This document shows, piece after piece, positions 48,233 to 61,804 of a DNA stretch of 64,000 nt. A model generated the notes under the pieces. It searched no databases, was not told where the DNA came from, and was given only the letters and a program-made list of their open reading frames with translations. Origin of the DNA: Primula veris (Eukaryota; Streptophyta; Magnoliopsida; Ericales; Primulaceae); assembly GCA_963682055.1 (NCBI GenBank), contig OY821744.1, positions 315,001-379,000 on the forward strand, given 5' to 3'. A program made the position numbers and the translations under genes. Numbering within the stretch: the first letter of the stretch is position 1; each line of letters begins with the position of its first letter.

Positions 48233-48261
48233 CTAGTAAAAGAAAACCGCGCTGCGTGCGG
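48233..48261 (-). mobile_element. Helitron 3' terminus
   Basis: On the minus strand: a 6-bp GC stem with a 3-base loop (CCGCACGCAGCGCGG, 48261-48247), then 10 bases (TTTTCTTTTA), then CTAG at 48236-48233, followed by a host T. Hairpin, 10-12-nt spacing, CTRR end and the T after it are the defining marks of a Helitron 3' end. The 5' TC end would lie at a higher coordinate; I could not locate it. Confidence 0.72.
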
Positions 48262-49004
48262 AGTCATGTTTAACAGCTAGCTATGAGTATATTAAATGTC
48301 GGGTTAAAAAAATAATATTTGTGAAAAAAAATGATTACTTTCATGTCTGAAAGTCATTTCAAATGAATCGATCACGCTACATTAATCAACAAAGTGGTTG
48401 GTTAAATTGATTGATACTCTAATATAACCATATTCATTACAATAGTTAGACTGTTTAACTTTAAAATGATGGTTATTAATTATAAAAACTACTCGTAATG
48501 AAGTTTTTTTGTAAGTTGATTTCTTTTTTATTGTTCTAGCAAAAATAGTCTGAATGATTATAATCATATTATATTTTTTAATAATATAGCATATTTAGTA
48601 CTTAATTTTTTGGTGCGTTACCATATTATTACTTAAAAAAGCCCGTCGGCGTAGACACTTTCTCATCAAGTTCGAGAAATTAAATATGTGGCATGAATCA
48701 TTTTAGCACGAGAACTTTTTTCATCAAATTAAATTGTAGGGGAGGTTATCACTTATCACCACCCCACCCAGCCACTTATGTATTTGTATAAAATGGAATG
48801 AAACCCCATTAAATGATACAAAAGTATAAACAATTCAACTAAATTGTCGTAGACTCGTGTGTTTATTTATTTACAATTAAAATTAAAATTTTATAATCAC
48901 CTCTATTTAGGCATAATCTTTGTCTAACGTTTACAACTAAATTGTTGTCGACTCGTGTGCTTATTTATTTACAACCTTAACTCACTTTCCTAGTTAAAAG
49001 GATT
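48262..49004. other. Probable Helitron interior and intergenic; short direct repeat
   Basis: No gene. A near-duplicate phrase CAACTAAATTGTCGTAGACT (48836) and CAACTAAATTGTTGTCGACT (48935), followed in both by CGTGTG and a TTATTTATTTACAA stretch, is present 99 bp apart. Confidence 0.55.
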
Positions 49005-52000
49005 TCACAGCGGTGCGTCGGACATATATTGTGTAGTCTCAGATTGTTCGACAAGATCAGCATAGCCTCTAGCAGAACCCGAAGCGAATTCTGTTAATGA
49101 GTTCACTGCCATACTCATCCCAGAACACAACACTTTTATTCCAATCTCACCCATTTTCTCAACACTACTCTTTAAATTGTCCCCCTCTAAAGTCCATCCA
49201 CTGTTCCTTCTGTTTTCTTCACCCAAAAATTGCGCGTAAACCGACCCCATCCCAGCCTTGAAAAAATCTAGATTATGGATCACAGAATCCTCCCGAACCC
49301 CGTCAACCAATCTTGACCACTGGATGCAAACCCCATAGATCGGAAAGAAAGAATGTAAATTTGGTGTGTCGGGATTCAAACCGATACAACCTGCTAACCA
49401 CCCTGTTAACGCATGTACATATTGTCGTTGAGAACCAATCCATGACTCAAAACAAGATTGCCAGTTATGAAGCTCAGCCTCGAGCTTCGAGGCTGAGCTT
49501 GCTAAACGATGGGGCTCCAATAGGAATACATACATGTCGTTTTTTGTTTTTGATTGTTTCGAGGGGGTACGGGATAGTAGTATCTTTGCTTCATTGAGGA
49601 TACATTTTTGCAGTTGGTGAGATTCCGCCATTGTTTTCCACATCTTGCCTAACCTGTACTCCAGAAAAAAAAAATACAAAACTTTTTCACAGACTAGGAT
49701 TGTAACATTTTGTTTTGTTGCAGCTTTGAAGCAAATAAGTTGTATATTCTGAGCTTGACAAGGTTATGGTTTCCTCCAGTTTATAGCTTATAGGCCTCTT
49801 CAAGCCAAACAAGGCCTCTGTCTCGTTTGAACTGTGGCATTAGTTCTAGTCTTTGTCTTACCGTTGCAGCTTTTAAGAAAACAAACTGGATTCTTTTAGT
49901 TTGAGAACTTTTTTTTTTTTTTTTTAAGCAAAGAAACCCTTTATTTACATATTCAAACATTACAAAATCCCATTTCCCCAAAACATTACAAAACATTAAC
50001 TGGTTTCATCCAGCTAAAAACTTCTACTCGCTTTTATAAGCCAAAAAACTACAGAAAGCCTATGTCTCATTTGAACTGTGACAAATATTGAATGTTTTAA
50101 CTTAGAAGGACATTAAAAGTAACAATGTTTTCAATTAGATACATACCCTTGAATCAACTCTAGGAGCTGAGGCTGCAACTCTTCGTCCCTTAGTGTTTCT
50201 ATCCTCTTTGATATAGATTCAACAAAGTTTATCGAAACCTTTAAACGAGTATACAAATTTCTAGCTGACACTCTTGTTTTGTCCACTGAAGAATGATCCT
50301 CTCCTCTAACTACTTTATCCCTAAGTTGTGAACATTTCTTCTCATACGCCATCCGTACCTGCTCTCCGCTCTATTTTATTATAAAATAAGAGGTTACTCA
50401 TTTCGGTTTATGAAACAAAACATATGTGATACTCTTAGAGATTTATCACTGAACATTTTAAAACACACTCTTAAGAAATTCAGGTCTTGTTTGGCTGCGG
50501 CTTTTGAGCTCCCTTTTAATTTTCTTTTTTGCATATAAACTTAGACTGTATTTAGCTGACCAGACTCAATATTGAGTTTTTTCTGCTTTTTCTTGTGTGC
50601 CTGAAAAGGCTAAAAGCTTTAAGCAGGATGAAATTAGTATTTTTTCTAGATCCTCAAAATCTGTTTGCTTAAAGTTCCAGCCAATCTGTTGTGCTTATTA
50701 CCATATGCAAAAGAATACAATTTTATTTTTATTTTTTGGCGACTCACCCGGATTTCGTTGGAAAGTTTTTTCTCCCAAGCATATAGCCTGTCAAGTGTCG
50801 ATTGGTGACTACCCGAAAACATACTTGGTTCGTCTGAAAAATCACTAATACTTTCGTAGTTATCATCTTTCGTAGTTGGTGAAAACCTTGACGATAATGA
50901 TGATGATCTAGACGAACCTGATCCAAAGAATGCTGTCGGATTATTCAACATCTTATTCCAGATTTGAAGTAAAATGCGGAAATTAAGTTTAAAAGATGCA
51001 ACCAAATAAGGACTTATTAGAAAACTTAGCGAATACAGCATGAAAGAGCAGAAACAAACAAAAAATGAAGAAATCAAGAAAGTGATATCTTCTATACCAA
51101 AAGTCACCCTTCATTTTCTTTAAACTATCACACCCTCTAATCCGAGCTCTTATGACTTAAACCATAATCATTACCACCATAAGCACAAACTTCATGGAGA
51201 TCATAATAATGGCAGAACCAGAAAACAAAATGTTTGAGATAAGTGAAAAAAGGGGCATATTTTCTTAATGATAGTTGAAGGGGCTAACCCGAAAATCATT
51301 TATTTCTATTTCTCCCAAGTAAATCCTAGCAGTTCATCAACCATTCTAGACTGTGCCTATCTATTATTTCTGCCTTGGCTTTTCATACCTTAACAATAGA
51401 GATTTTGCCTCCATATAGGGCTTGTCTGGTTGCAGCTTTCTAGCAAATTAACTGTTTTTGTTTCAAGTTTGAGAAAAAAAATTTGTACCATTTCAGTTTA
51501 AAAGAAAAAAAAACCCTCAGCTTTACCCAACTAACCAAATATGATCCAGCTTTAAAGTAAAATAAGACCCAAAAAAAAAGAGGTTAAAAGCTGCAACCAA
51601 GTCTAACTCTAAAACTAGCTCTTCCACTTCATAAGATTTTTTTTCATAATTTTCATAAATTTATGAACTTTCAGGCATAGCTAAGCAACATAAGGAATAA
51701 GGTTCCCATTATTATATTAATCCTGGTTGGAATCACTGATGTTTAGAACTTGATTACTTGACATGGATTAAATGTAATAAATAGAGTAATGATTTCGGAC
51801 CTGAAAGATCGTTTGAGAATGAAGAGTACTGGGCTTTACTAGCTTCTAACAAACCTGATACCACATTACCCGCACTACAAATAATCGTAAACTGAGCCTC
51901 AATATCTTTAATAATCTCGAGCATACTCGTAGGTTTCCGATTTCCAGAAATGCTATATCCCAAATTTTCTTTCGACTTTTCTAAATTTTCTTCCGTGCTT

Positions 52001-52857
52001 TCTGAGTTACTAACACTTTGATCTTTCGATAAATCGACACTATGCCTTTTAAACTGTTTTAACAGATCCCTATCATATCCACTTTCACTATCAGAATCTG
52101 TGCAATCAATGTGATCACATTCATCATCGGAGTCTATATCATCTTCTATTAAAACATCGTCTCCATCATGATTTCCACCCATATTGAGATTTTTATTATA
52201 AACCCTCTCTTTGGAAACATTTATATTTTTATCAGAATCTTCGTGTTCAGTTTCTTCTTCTAGCTCAGGGATCCCTTCTTGTTCCCGTACTCGCCTTAAC
52301 CCAATAATGTCATTATCGAATTCACCAAGATAGATACTGTTTCTATTTTCGTAACCATAATAATATGACGATGGAAAGGGGTTCCAAAAAAAGTCCCATT
52401 GTGAATTTTGTGGCGAAGTTGGAGGAGGAAAAGCAAAATTTGACGAATAATTCATTGGTGACGGTGACGAGGCGATAGGATGACGTGGCGAATAGGCTTG
52501 AACTCTGAAGTTTTTTGGTGTTTCTGGTGGTGCTTCTTCGACAATAATCGTTGGATTTCCATTTGGTTTCATAAAATTTATTTCAAAAGATGGCTTTTTG
52601 GGCGAAATGGGACTAAATTCCGAATAAGTTTTCTTTACGGGGGTCGAAGATGGACTTTCTAATAGGAACTCGCGAGGCTCATCACTCTCCACGTACTCAC
52701 AAAGAGCATTTGATACTCTCTTTAGAGAGTTAATATAAGCAACGTGGTAATTGGCGAAACGAGTTCTTTGTTCGATTGCTTCTTTTATGAATTTAATTCG
52801 ATTTTTACATAGTTGGACTGCCTCTTTATTTTCTAGCTTTGATATTGAAGAACCCAT
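49005..52857 (-). CDS. DUF630/DUF632 protein (NRG2-like)
   Basis: Four exons: 52857-51801, about 50951-50748, 50370-50147, 49653-49005; about 710 residues. The N-terminus is MGSSISKLENKEAVQLCKNR, the DUF630 start with a myristoylation-type Gly2; an upstream in-frame Met at 52971 is rejected because it lacks this motif. The middle is disordered, Pro/Ser-rich, then very acidic (EEETEHEDSD; DDIDSDDECDHIDCTDSDSE). DUF632 follows: EIIKDIEAQFTIICSAGNVV, SSRSSSLSSRFSPT, TLDRLYAWEKKLSNEI, AYEKKCSQLR, LGKMWKTMAESHQLQ and ELHNWQSCFESWIGSQRQYV. Relatives include Arabidopsis NRG2, a positive regulator in nitrate signalling; this paralogue's role is not known. Junctions 2-3 and 3-4 are clean; between exons 1 and 2 the reading phase does not join with the GT at 51800 and the AG before 50951, so one border is misplaced by me or unusual. 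Confidence 0.88.
51415..51607. mobile_element. MITE-like element in intron 1 of the DUF632 gene
   Basis: Inverted ends GGGCTTGTCTGGTTGCAGCT (left) and AAAAGCTGCAACCAAGTCTA (right), about 190 bp apart. Related CTTGTTTGGCTGCGGCTTTT and GGCCTC/CCAAACAAGGCC phrases lie in introns 2 and 3 (50485, 49795-49820) and downstream of BUD23, indicating a locally abundant family. Confidence 0.65.
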
Positions 52858-53728
52858 GCATCCCTTTCCACTATTTTTCTCCTTTTCAAAACTCGATTGA
52901 TTCAAGCCACATTTTGTCTCGTGTCGAAAGGATTGTCTCGAGAAAGATAGCCAGGTTCTATAAATAAACACATGGAAATGCCAAACCTGTTGGTAAAAAG
53001 CAAATCAGTAAAGAACAACTTTGTCCGATTAGACAAAAGATGGGAAATTGTAATGGGAAGTTAATGGAAAGTTCAAAGATGTAATAAGCACTTTTCTTAG
53101 TCTGAAGCTACAAACAAGGTGACAACAATTCAACATGGAGGAGAATAACTATGCAGTGACACAGAATCATAGCCCTTTTTATTGCCAAATAAATGTTATT
53201 CATCATGTCTATTTTTCGAAAAGTCTCGCTATTATAACATTCTGTCCCAGAAAAACTAGTTAACTCTGATTCCCTAACTGTCAGCATGGGATTAAAAAAA
53301 AACTGTGAAATTAGTCAATTAAAAGATCCAAACGGTACCAGAGCACAGTTAAAAGATGGCTAGTTTGATTTTCAGAATCATAACAAAGTAACAAACTAAA
53401 CTAAATTGTTACTTTGTTAGTAAATAATAACAAACTCTAGCAACCTTAAATAATTTTTTCAGCAGATAAAAGGAGTTTTCATGAATTTTGTTGCAAACTG
53501 GGGAAATAAAAGAGATGCTACTTTTCGTACAAATAGAAAGAAAGTAAATCATGATATTAAGTTATTAACAAAACAAAGTGAAGATGAACAGAATGACAAT
53601 GCAAAAAATAGTACCTTGACTAAGAATAATAGGCAGTACAATTAACGGTCAAGGTGAACTCATAGAAAAAAAGCAAGATACTAAAGTTTTCACCAATATT
53701 TACAAACCAAAAACACTAGGGTAACGTT

Positions 53729-53765
<37 letters not shown>

Positions 53766-55590
53766 CTTGAGTACGTTCAATTCTTGCAGAAAAAATCGCA
53801 ACTTACACAAAAAAAACAATAGCCTGAAATGTTGCACGGAAGGTGATAATGAAAACTTGTGAATTTCGGTGCCACATTTCTATGTAAATTACAAATACTC
53901 TTATTATACTAATTTGTCTTTTCAACGATGATGTTGACGGTCAACTGTCCTAGCTTAATTAATCCAAGATTAAGAACTATGTCCATGGAAGTAACTAGGT
54001 ACTGGGTAAAATGGGCTCAAATACATTTCATATATCGTGAATGTTTTTTAAAATATTCCATATATTTTATTAAAAAGTTAACGATTATAGATTTTCAGCA
54101 CCCCTCGTAATTACAAAATGATATAAACATACAATTTAACTTTACCCACATTCAAATACTGATTCTCCCATAGTCTCTCATGAATTATACTAAACTTAAT
54201 TCACAAGAGCTTATGTAAATTTCATTTTGTTCCATAGTTTGAAATATTGAAAGAATGATATATAGCCCCCATGTTTTAGAGTCTTAGACAAGTGATGAAT
54301 TAATGGCCAAAACGGTATGATTTTAAGTGATCAATATGTAATTTCGTAACAATATTAGTTACTATAGTGAATTATATTCTCATTACACGGACTTAAGACT
54401 GCCAATGTGAAAACATTGACATGGTGATTATCGCAAATACGCATAAAATTAACCAATAGTTAGTACTTAGTACGGGTGGGCCTGGTGCGTCCGTACGGAC
54501 TGCATTGGCTCAAAACTGGCACTGTGTTTAATTTTGATTGTATATTTACAAAATCTCATTAGTTTCAGCTATGTATAACCTAATTGTATTCATTTTCTAA
54601 TTCCAATGAATCACTGAACTAGTAAAATTGCCAAATATGTAATTTTTTTTAATGTAATTTATTTATTTTTGGAATCAGAAGCTAGCCATGATATTTTAAA
54701 CTTAAAATATGGCGGGTTGGCAGGTCATGGTACATAAGTCTATAGAGTCAAATATCGTGTGTGTAATGGAAATCTTTGAAAAATCTATGCAAATATTCTC
54801 CAAAAAAGTTACGCATAATTCATTAAATTGAACTTTAGTAAACTGAATCGTCTATTTTTGGTTTTCTCAATACTATGGATATTCTTAGAAAGAATTATTA
54901 ATTTACTCCAAATCTCTAATTTATATAAAAGTATTGTACTGTTTGATGGTTTAATTAGTCAGTGATTTGTCGGTTTACCAACATTCACTATTAACAATAT
55001 CTTTTATAATTATAAATTTATAAGTGTGATCATGAAGTTTAAATCTCGACAAATTAAATAATCCAAATTAACAAGTTCATGATAAGAATTCATCTATTTG
55101 CTTCCAAGCTTCTAGGAAAAGAAATTGAAGATTATATATTGTTTCATATCTGATTTTATTTAGCAACATAGGTTAAATAATGAATCTTCCTATACGTGCT
55201 TCAAGTTAATTATACAAGAGTCACATCATTGTGACAAATCAACACATGTTTGTTTTTACTTTCTTGAAAAAAAATATTATGGAAACAAATTAGCTGCATC
55301 AAAATCTACTAGCTACCATTTTTTTTAATTATCCATGTTAACAAGTAGGTGTAGATCAAATATTATTTAGAAACCAAACATGCATGTTCTCATGTTGCAT
55401 TTTAAATACAACAAGAATACACAGTATTTACTATATTTTGTGTACCACTTGAATCTTGATCCAATCAATATATTTCTAGAAATTGTCATTTTGGAAATTA
55501 TTTTCCGATGGAGTGATCCGGTAAACAAATCATTTAATTGGTTCTACGATATAACGTGGAGCTTATGTTTCTTCTTTTAGGGGCATGCAT
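52858..55590. other. Upstream of the DUF632 gene and intergenic
   Basis: The first few hundred bases should hold the promoter and leader of the DUF632 gene. A TA microsatellite lies at 53731-53760. The rest is AT-rich and contains no supported gene. Confidence 0.5.
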
Positions 55591-55678
55591 ATATAATATA
55601 ATATGAATTAGGGGTATGCATGCATGGATCAAGCAACCCCCATTTATATGAATATCTTCTCCAATGTTCATGTCACTG
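55591..55678. repeat. Direct repeat flanking segment 2, left copy
   Basis: About 88 bp (ATATGAATTAGGGG, then ATGCATGCATGGAT, then CTCCAATGTTCATGTCACT) that recurs at 63343-63429, just outside the other edge of segment 2. The right copy has a small insertion (GTGAA). This flanking repeat has no counterpart next to segment 1. Confidence 0.85.
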
Positions 55679-55891
55679 ATAGAACATCCAAGCTTGAAAA
55701 TGGTTGCAGTAAAATTTATTTTATTTTTGCGATGCTAACAATTCAAAAGTTTCACAGTTAACACCTGTTAAGTGAAATTATGCCCCTTCCCCACTCCACC
55801 TATTATGTAAACCCTCATGTCCGTCTATTACTTTAAATTGGCACCAAACGTACTTACAAACATTCACGTATCTGAATGAAACTCGGTATTT

Positions 55892-55912
55892 TGTGTGTGT
55901 GTGTGTGTGTGT
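55892..55912. repeat. (TG)n microsatellite
   Basis: About ten TG units; the matching place in segment 1 (8671-8682) has about six. Confidence 0.85.
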
Positions 55913-56442
55913 CAAGGAGTGTGGGGTGGGGAGACACTTTTTTAATAACTAAACATGTGCTTGCTTTAAATGAAAAGCTATAAAAAAAATTCCAAAATTT
56001 TGTGTCGAAACATATTGAGTTGCTTGTTACATATAAAATCTAAAATCTGAAACAGTCTGCCAGCGTTTCTTAAAATTATTTGAAGTATGAGAGTTAGACG
56101 TAAGTAATTAAAGTACATGGAGGTACTTGGAAATAAGCTGCATGTGTGGATGATTAGTTGCATTTTACCCTTTTCAAAAATACTCCAACTTTTGGAGTAT
56201 ATTTATAAAGTGGTACAGTAGATGTCATTATATTATTTAATATTTGTAGTCAACATAGTATTATATTATCTTGGCCCTAGTAGTCAATATATTTAAAAGT
56301 TCATAGATTACCAACTTAAATGACATATACACCAGATCAGATCATTTTTATTTACAACAGGTACAAATGAAATATACATGAATAAAACTAGCATGAAAAA
56401 TTGACAAAAAAACAAATCAAAATGACATCACCCCGACTGGCG

Positions 56443-59400
56443 TTAGCAAAGGAAACAAACCCGTTGTTGCCCGCACCATTTACTCTCCTTCTCTTTTTTC
56501 TCTTTCTTGGTCCTCTCGTCGCTCGTTGTAGACTTCTTCTTTCCAAACCTCCATCGCCCTCGCTTATGCCCACTCACAACCGGAGATTTATCACGGTTGA
56601 GCACAAAAAGGGAACTTAGTGTCTCCTTTTGTGGAAGCAAATTCTCTTCCGGACACATGGCCTTATCTACAACTTCCGATTCAACTTGGCATATATCCAG
56701 TGGCTCTGTGAGTGTCATGTTGTGTTCAATATCTCTGCCATTAGTGGTCATGATCTGAGGGTCCAGAATAAGCCCATCTTTGTTCATGAGATTACCATGA
56801 AGCACTTGCTCTTCAATTAGAATTTCTAAACAAGGGGCTTTTTTCTCACCAGCTTCTCTAAGCTTGACTGATCCCTCACTGTCCTCAATAGGGCGTTCAG
56901 CCGATTTGTCTCTTTTGCTCCTCGAACGAGTGATCCATTCTTTCCTCTTTGTTTTTGCTGCTTCTGTTTTATGCTTGGTAGATTGACCATCATTATCAGT
57001 ACTAGCATTATTATGGTCTTTTGCATCAAAAGTTTTGCTCATTATTTTCCTTTTCTTTACTTTGGGAAATAATTCTCCACTGTAGTTTCCAGAGCCTGTT
57101 CTTTCTAAGTAACCGTCTTCCATCGCCACATTTTCATGGGAATTGATTCTCTGCAAATTACTAGCCGGCCTGTCAAGGCTTTTCCTACTTGAAATAGAAC
57201 AATCTTAGTGAAATACACATAACACATGTACGTGAATATTGATGCACAGCAGATGAGAAGGGATTTGTATGTAGAATTATCAGAACTTAACACTAACCGG
57301 AAGATTATTTGTGAAGCCATGAAAGCTGATGCCTACAAAAGTTAACGGTTGATAAAAACAACATAAAAACCTTGGAAAAGCCAAATAAAATTAAACACTT
57401 GCAAGACAAAGTTGAGAATACATACCAAAAATAAAAATATTTTAAGTGCTTCTGTAAGCTCATCAGTCAGGAATGCTCGTGTTGATGTTCGAAACTTCAA
57501 GAATGAAATGATTATTAGGAGACACTGACTTATTGAAACAAAAGACACATTTTCCCACCATAATAAGAGGATTTATTTTTATCAGATATACTTCCATGAC
57601 AATGTTTATCAATATCACGAAGCAAAAATTATTGCCATTTACCAGGAATTAGGGAAAAAGGACTAAAAAGGGATACCTGAAGTTGGTATAAAGTGAAAGC
57701 TTGAAAAGATTGTGTACATGAACGGCTTAATTTCTTCGTGTATGGCTTCATAAGTTTATCGACACTATTAATTTGAGGTTTTGCTATGGTCACAACTTGA
57801 TCGACGCAAGGCTTAGTGAACTTCAACATTTTCTGTTAAGGTGTTACAAAGTTAAAATTTCTACCACCTGGCAACGACAAATAAAATAAAATTTCTGTAG
57901 TAAAATAAAATAAAATGCATTGCAGGCTATACAAGAACAAAACAGATGCCGAAATAGAAAAAGAAAAAATGGTAAGGCAGTAATTAATTGTTGAAAACTT
58001 ACTGTTTTTACGGTTATAATGCGTGGTTTGGCCCACTTGATGAATTCTGCTTTCTTTTGCAATGCCAGAAGAAAAACATAGGAAAAACAGCAGTAAGAAG
58101 AAGAAAGAAAACCTTAGAGGTCAGTGTCTAAATTTCAATAATTTTGTGGTAAAGAACCTTTTGAAACATTGGATCCAACATGGGACTTCCTTTTTCCTTC
58201 CATTGAACAGATAACCAATGTGGCAACCATGATTCTTGGACCTGGAATTTTCAATAAGGAATTGCAACCGATATTAGTCAAAACAGTAATTTAAATTGAT
58301 TCAGGAAATCTGCCTTTAACAAAAATGAGTTATTTACATATCCATCCCACCGGCAATATCATTTTGATCCTTTGTACAAAAGTCTCTTAATAATAAGTAT
58401 TTGAAACTTATGAATGCATAAAAAATACCGCCGACTGAAACTCGCCAAGTATTTTCTTACACTTGACTATTATCACTAGCTACCTTGATTGCAGAGATCA
58501 TATGGAAAAAAAGTGTTTCCATAAAGAGAAGAAAAAAACGCACCAAAGGGGAGTGAGATTTACCTCTATCAGTTCCCTAAAAAATGCGGTTTCCTGAGTC
58601 TTTGCCATAATCATTTCTTCCTGAAACGTTATACAAAAATTATACAACCGTTTTCATGCTATAGTAACAATAAAATAATCAGAACATGAATGACCACGAA
58701 CCTCTGCCACTTCAAGAGCACATTCAGTTCTACGGATAATGGTCTTCTGTTCGTTGTTGATTCTCTTAAGCTAGCACGTCAACAAAGTAATGAAGTTTTA
58801 GTAATTTAATGATGATAAGGGACCTATTATTTCCAGCAAAAACTACAACAGAATTGGCACTTACCCTTTCCAGCTTCCATCTTATCTTTTCTGTTTCCTT
58901 GCTAACATTCGCAACCTGAGTCTCAAGTTCATTGATTCGTGCTTGAGCCCTATGCACCTGCTCTTTATCTTCTGAAGATCCTTTCACCTATCATTAAAAC
59001 CATCAAAGGGGATATAATCCAGTTTGGAGAAAAAAATTCTAACTTGTTTGAAGCAATCTAGCTAGAAAAAATCTGTTGACGACGAATTCTTACATCTAAA
59101 TCGCAAATTGAAAGACTCTAACTGAAACAAAGACTTAATTGATATGGCAGAGATCTAACAGAAAAGCAGGATTAAGCTATCTTTGGTTTGTAATTATTGG
59201 GACTCTTGCCCAAAATCCTAATATATTTATTTGTATAGTAAATGATGTGATGAGTAATTGTTACATGAACTGTTTGCAGATTGTTAAGTAATAACGCAAT
59301 TACAGACGATCTCTCCTGAATGTTATCATCCATCCATTTAATGATTTCATCCTTGGTTCCGAGTTCATTGATTTTCTGTTGAATGTTGGATTCTGCAAAA

Positions 59401-60039
59401 AACATGAAAATCAAAACACAAAATGTTGTAACGGTTAGGAAAAGAGGAAAGTGATAGGGGACACAGCTTGGTGAGTTTATTGATATACTCTATTTAACCC
59501 TCTTAAGATTGATCTTCTGTTCTGTCAAGTTTTATACCACTAGTTCTGAGAAATAAAAAAGGTTGGTTTATCTAAAAGTGTAAATTAGTTTGCGCGCAAC
59601 ACCAAAAAAATACTTTAAGCTGGCCAGCTGCTATCAAGTTGAGCTTAAAAGCAACAACCAAGCACGCCCATCAAGTGAGACATGTCAAGATTGCAATTTC
59701 CCTCCTTAAGTCAAATATTTTCATTCGCGATATCAGTAAAGATACATGAAGTACACCATAGAACACATTTAGTATGGAAAATGCAAATAGAACAGAATTT
59801 CGAAGTACTACTTAATCGTATATCAAGTTATACAACAAATTGTTCATCAGATAATATCAGGTTAAGATGTATAAATGGAAAGAAATATAAGATTGAAATG
59901 AGTTACCGAGGAGAGTGTCAAGTTGTACGTCGAGAGCCACGTCATCAACAGAAGAATTCATAAAGTCTGCACCAATTCTAGTAAGACATATGTTATAGAA
60001 GATGATGATGATGATGATTAGCTTTGGAAATGCCATCAT
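56443..60039 (-). CDS. At4g31340/At2g24420-like coiled-coil protein, copy C
   Basis: Exon-by-exon counterpart of copy B. The first exon starts at 60039 (MMAFPKLIIIIIIFYNICL) and ends about 59910; the second is about 59394-59268 (ESNIQQKINELGTKDEIIKW); the third, about 58987-58865, joins RINELETQ and VANVSKETEK without the intron present in copy A; then follow the VQESWLPHWLSVQW, AEFIKWAKPRIITVKT, FTKPCVDQVVTIAKPQ, DELTEALKIFLFL and MASQIIFR exons, and a long last exon to 56443 encoding RINSHENVAMEDGYLERT and a basic tail ending KEKESKWCGQQRVCFLC. The region 57540-58500 is nearly base-for-base equal to copy B, including introns. The C-terminus is probably the original one, since copy B's end comes from an insertion. 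The gene looks intact. Signal peptide, coiled coil and C-terminal hydrophobic stretch suggest a secretory-pathway membrane protein; the function is unknown. Confidence 0.78.
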
Positions 60040-61766
60040 TACTTGGGGAAAAAAAGACCAAACAATAAACAATAAATAGGCACAATACAAATCTATCAAA
60101 AAATCAAGTCAAGTCAATGTCATTATCTTAAGGGAGAGACACGGTTTCCAGATACGTTTTTTGTATTTATATACATGTTCATATCATTGGTATTATTTTA
60201 TTTTTCTATTAAACACAGTGACAATATATTAGTCTTTCTAGTCAACTTAATTTAAGTTTTTTTAATTAGATTTTAATAAAGTTTAAACAATTAGGTTGGC
60301 TATTCGCTGTCAAGAATCAAAAGTCTTCCTAAAATACAATTGTCAATTGTGATAGGCTCCTTCAATCCTTTTTTTTTTTATATATCCCCTTGACAACTAG
60401 TCAGACCCATAATATATATGAGTTCAAGTAAGTATGTGCAAGTGCATTTCCAGAATTTTACACTTATTTCCGCCCATCTGTCACATAGAATTTCATATTT
60501 CGTACCTAGGAGAAATGAGAGGCCGGTAGCTCTTATGTGTTAAAACCGAAATCAATGACCGTTTTTTTTTAGCAAATACGAGTTAAGTGCATTTTTTACG
60601 CGAAAATACGTGAATTCTCTCCTCTAAACGATGCTCTTATTCTAATCCACTCATCCGCTTTGTCCCGCAGATGTAAACAATAAAAAATAAATGTATTTGT
60701 GGTCTATGAGTAGGAGTCGTATCGATAGGACTAAATAGTTTCTCAATCAAGATGTTACTTTTCAATAGAAATAGTCTCTCTTTCTTGTTTCTGATCCTCT
60801 TTATTTCTATCAACTAATAATATTCACACTCAACGTAACAATTCGCTAAATCAGCTGCATAACCTGCAAGGAGCAAGTATATTTCATTAAGCAAAGATCG
60901 ACAGCCACCCATTCGATAGTTTATATAGTAATAGATCGAAGAATTCCAAATGTTTCGTCGAAGATTGACATGGAAAAGAAAGAAAAAAATGTAGCCTAAA
61001 ACAACTTGCCGGATACATTTGTTACATGTATATATAGCTCCTTAAAGCACCGGCAAGTCATCTTGGCTACAATTCTCTCCCTCCCTTTTCATGCAAATCT
61101 CTTAGAACAAAGAAAATGTACATGTCTTGTGAGAAGTTTGCTTTGTAGTAAGTAGAGTGTTTCGACTAGTACGTATTTATAGGGCATGTAATGCCATGTA
61201 TGAGAATTAGGAAAGCATATATAATATCCAATTAAAATCCTAACATATGGCCATAGTAAATCTAACTAAACTTTGAGCGATTTTCTTGTTAGGTCATGAT
61301 ATGCAATGTTATAATATGTGGAGTAATATTCTAAGTATATGCTGATTTTGTGCGCCTAATATAATGTGGTATAATATGTGGAGTAAAAAATGATGAATTC
61401 AAATGGAGGGGTATACTGGTTATAATGTGGTATTCTTAACATAACAGATTTGCATACTTTTATGGCTTAATGAATAATTAATTAATATTCATGATTAATT
61501 ATATGAATGAATGTTCAGTGGCTAATTAATAATCTCGGTATTTGAAACGTACTCACATTAGAAATTTATCAGTGTGTAACATGAAACTTGTATTGCTTCC
61601 AACCAAAGAAAAAAAAAGGTTCCATGTACCATGCATATGTTTCTCAAAAATGCTTTTATTCTCGGTCGTGATACCATAAAAAAACCAGTCAAAAGCTTCC
61701 CATTCAACAATAAATAAATGATTGCATAAATGATCAGATTATCTTTTTATCTTGGCAAAATCTGCA

Positions 61767-61804
<38 letters not shown>

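Noticed and set aside
49313..49597. 94-codon plus-strand ORF
   Set aside because: It is antisense to the DUF632 domain exon, which has clear family motifs.
52858..52971. Upstream Met (MFIYRTW) as start of the DUF632 protein
   Set aside because: The family starts with a Gly-2 myristoylation motif, matched by the Met at 52857.
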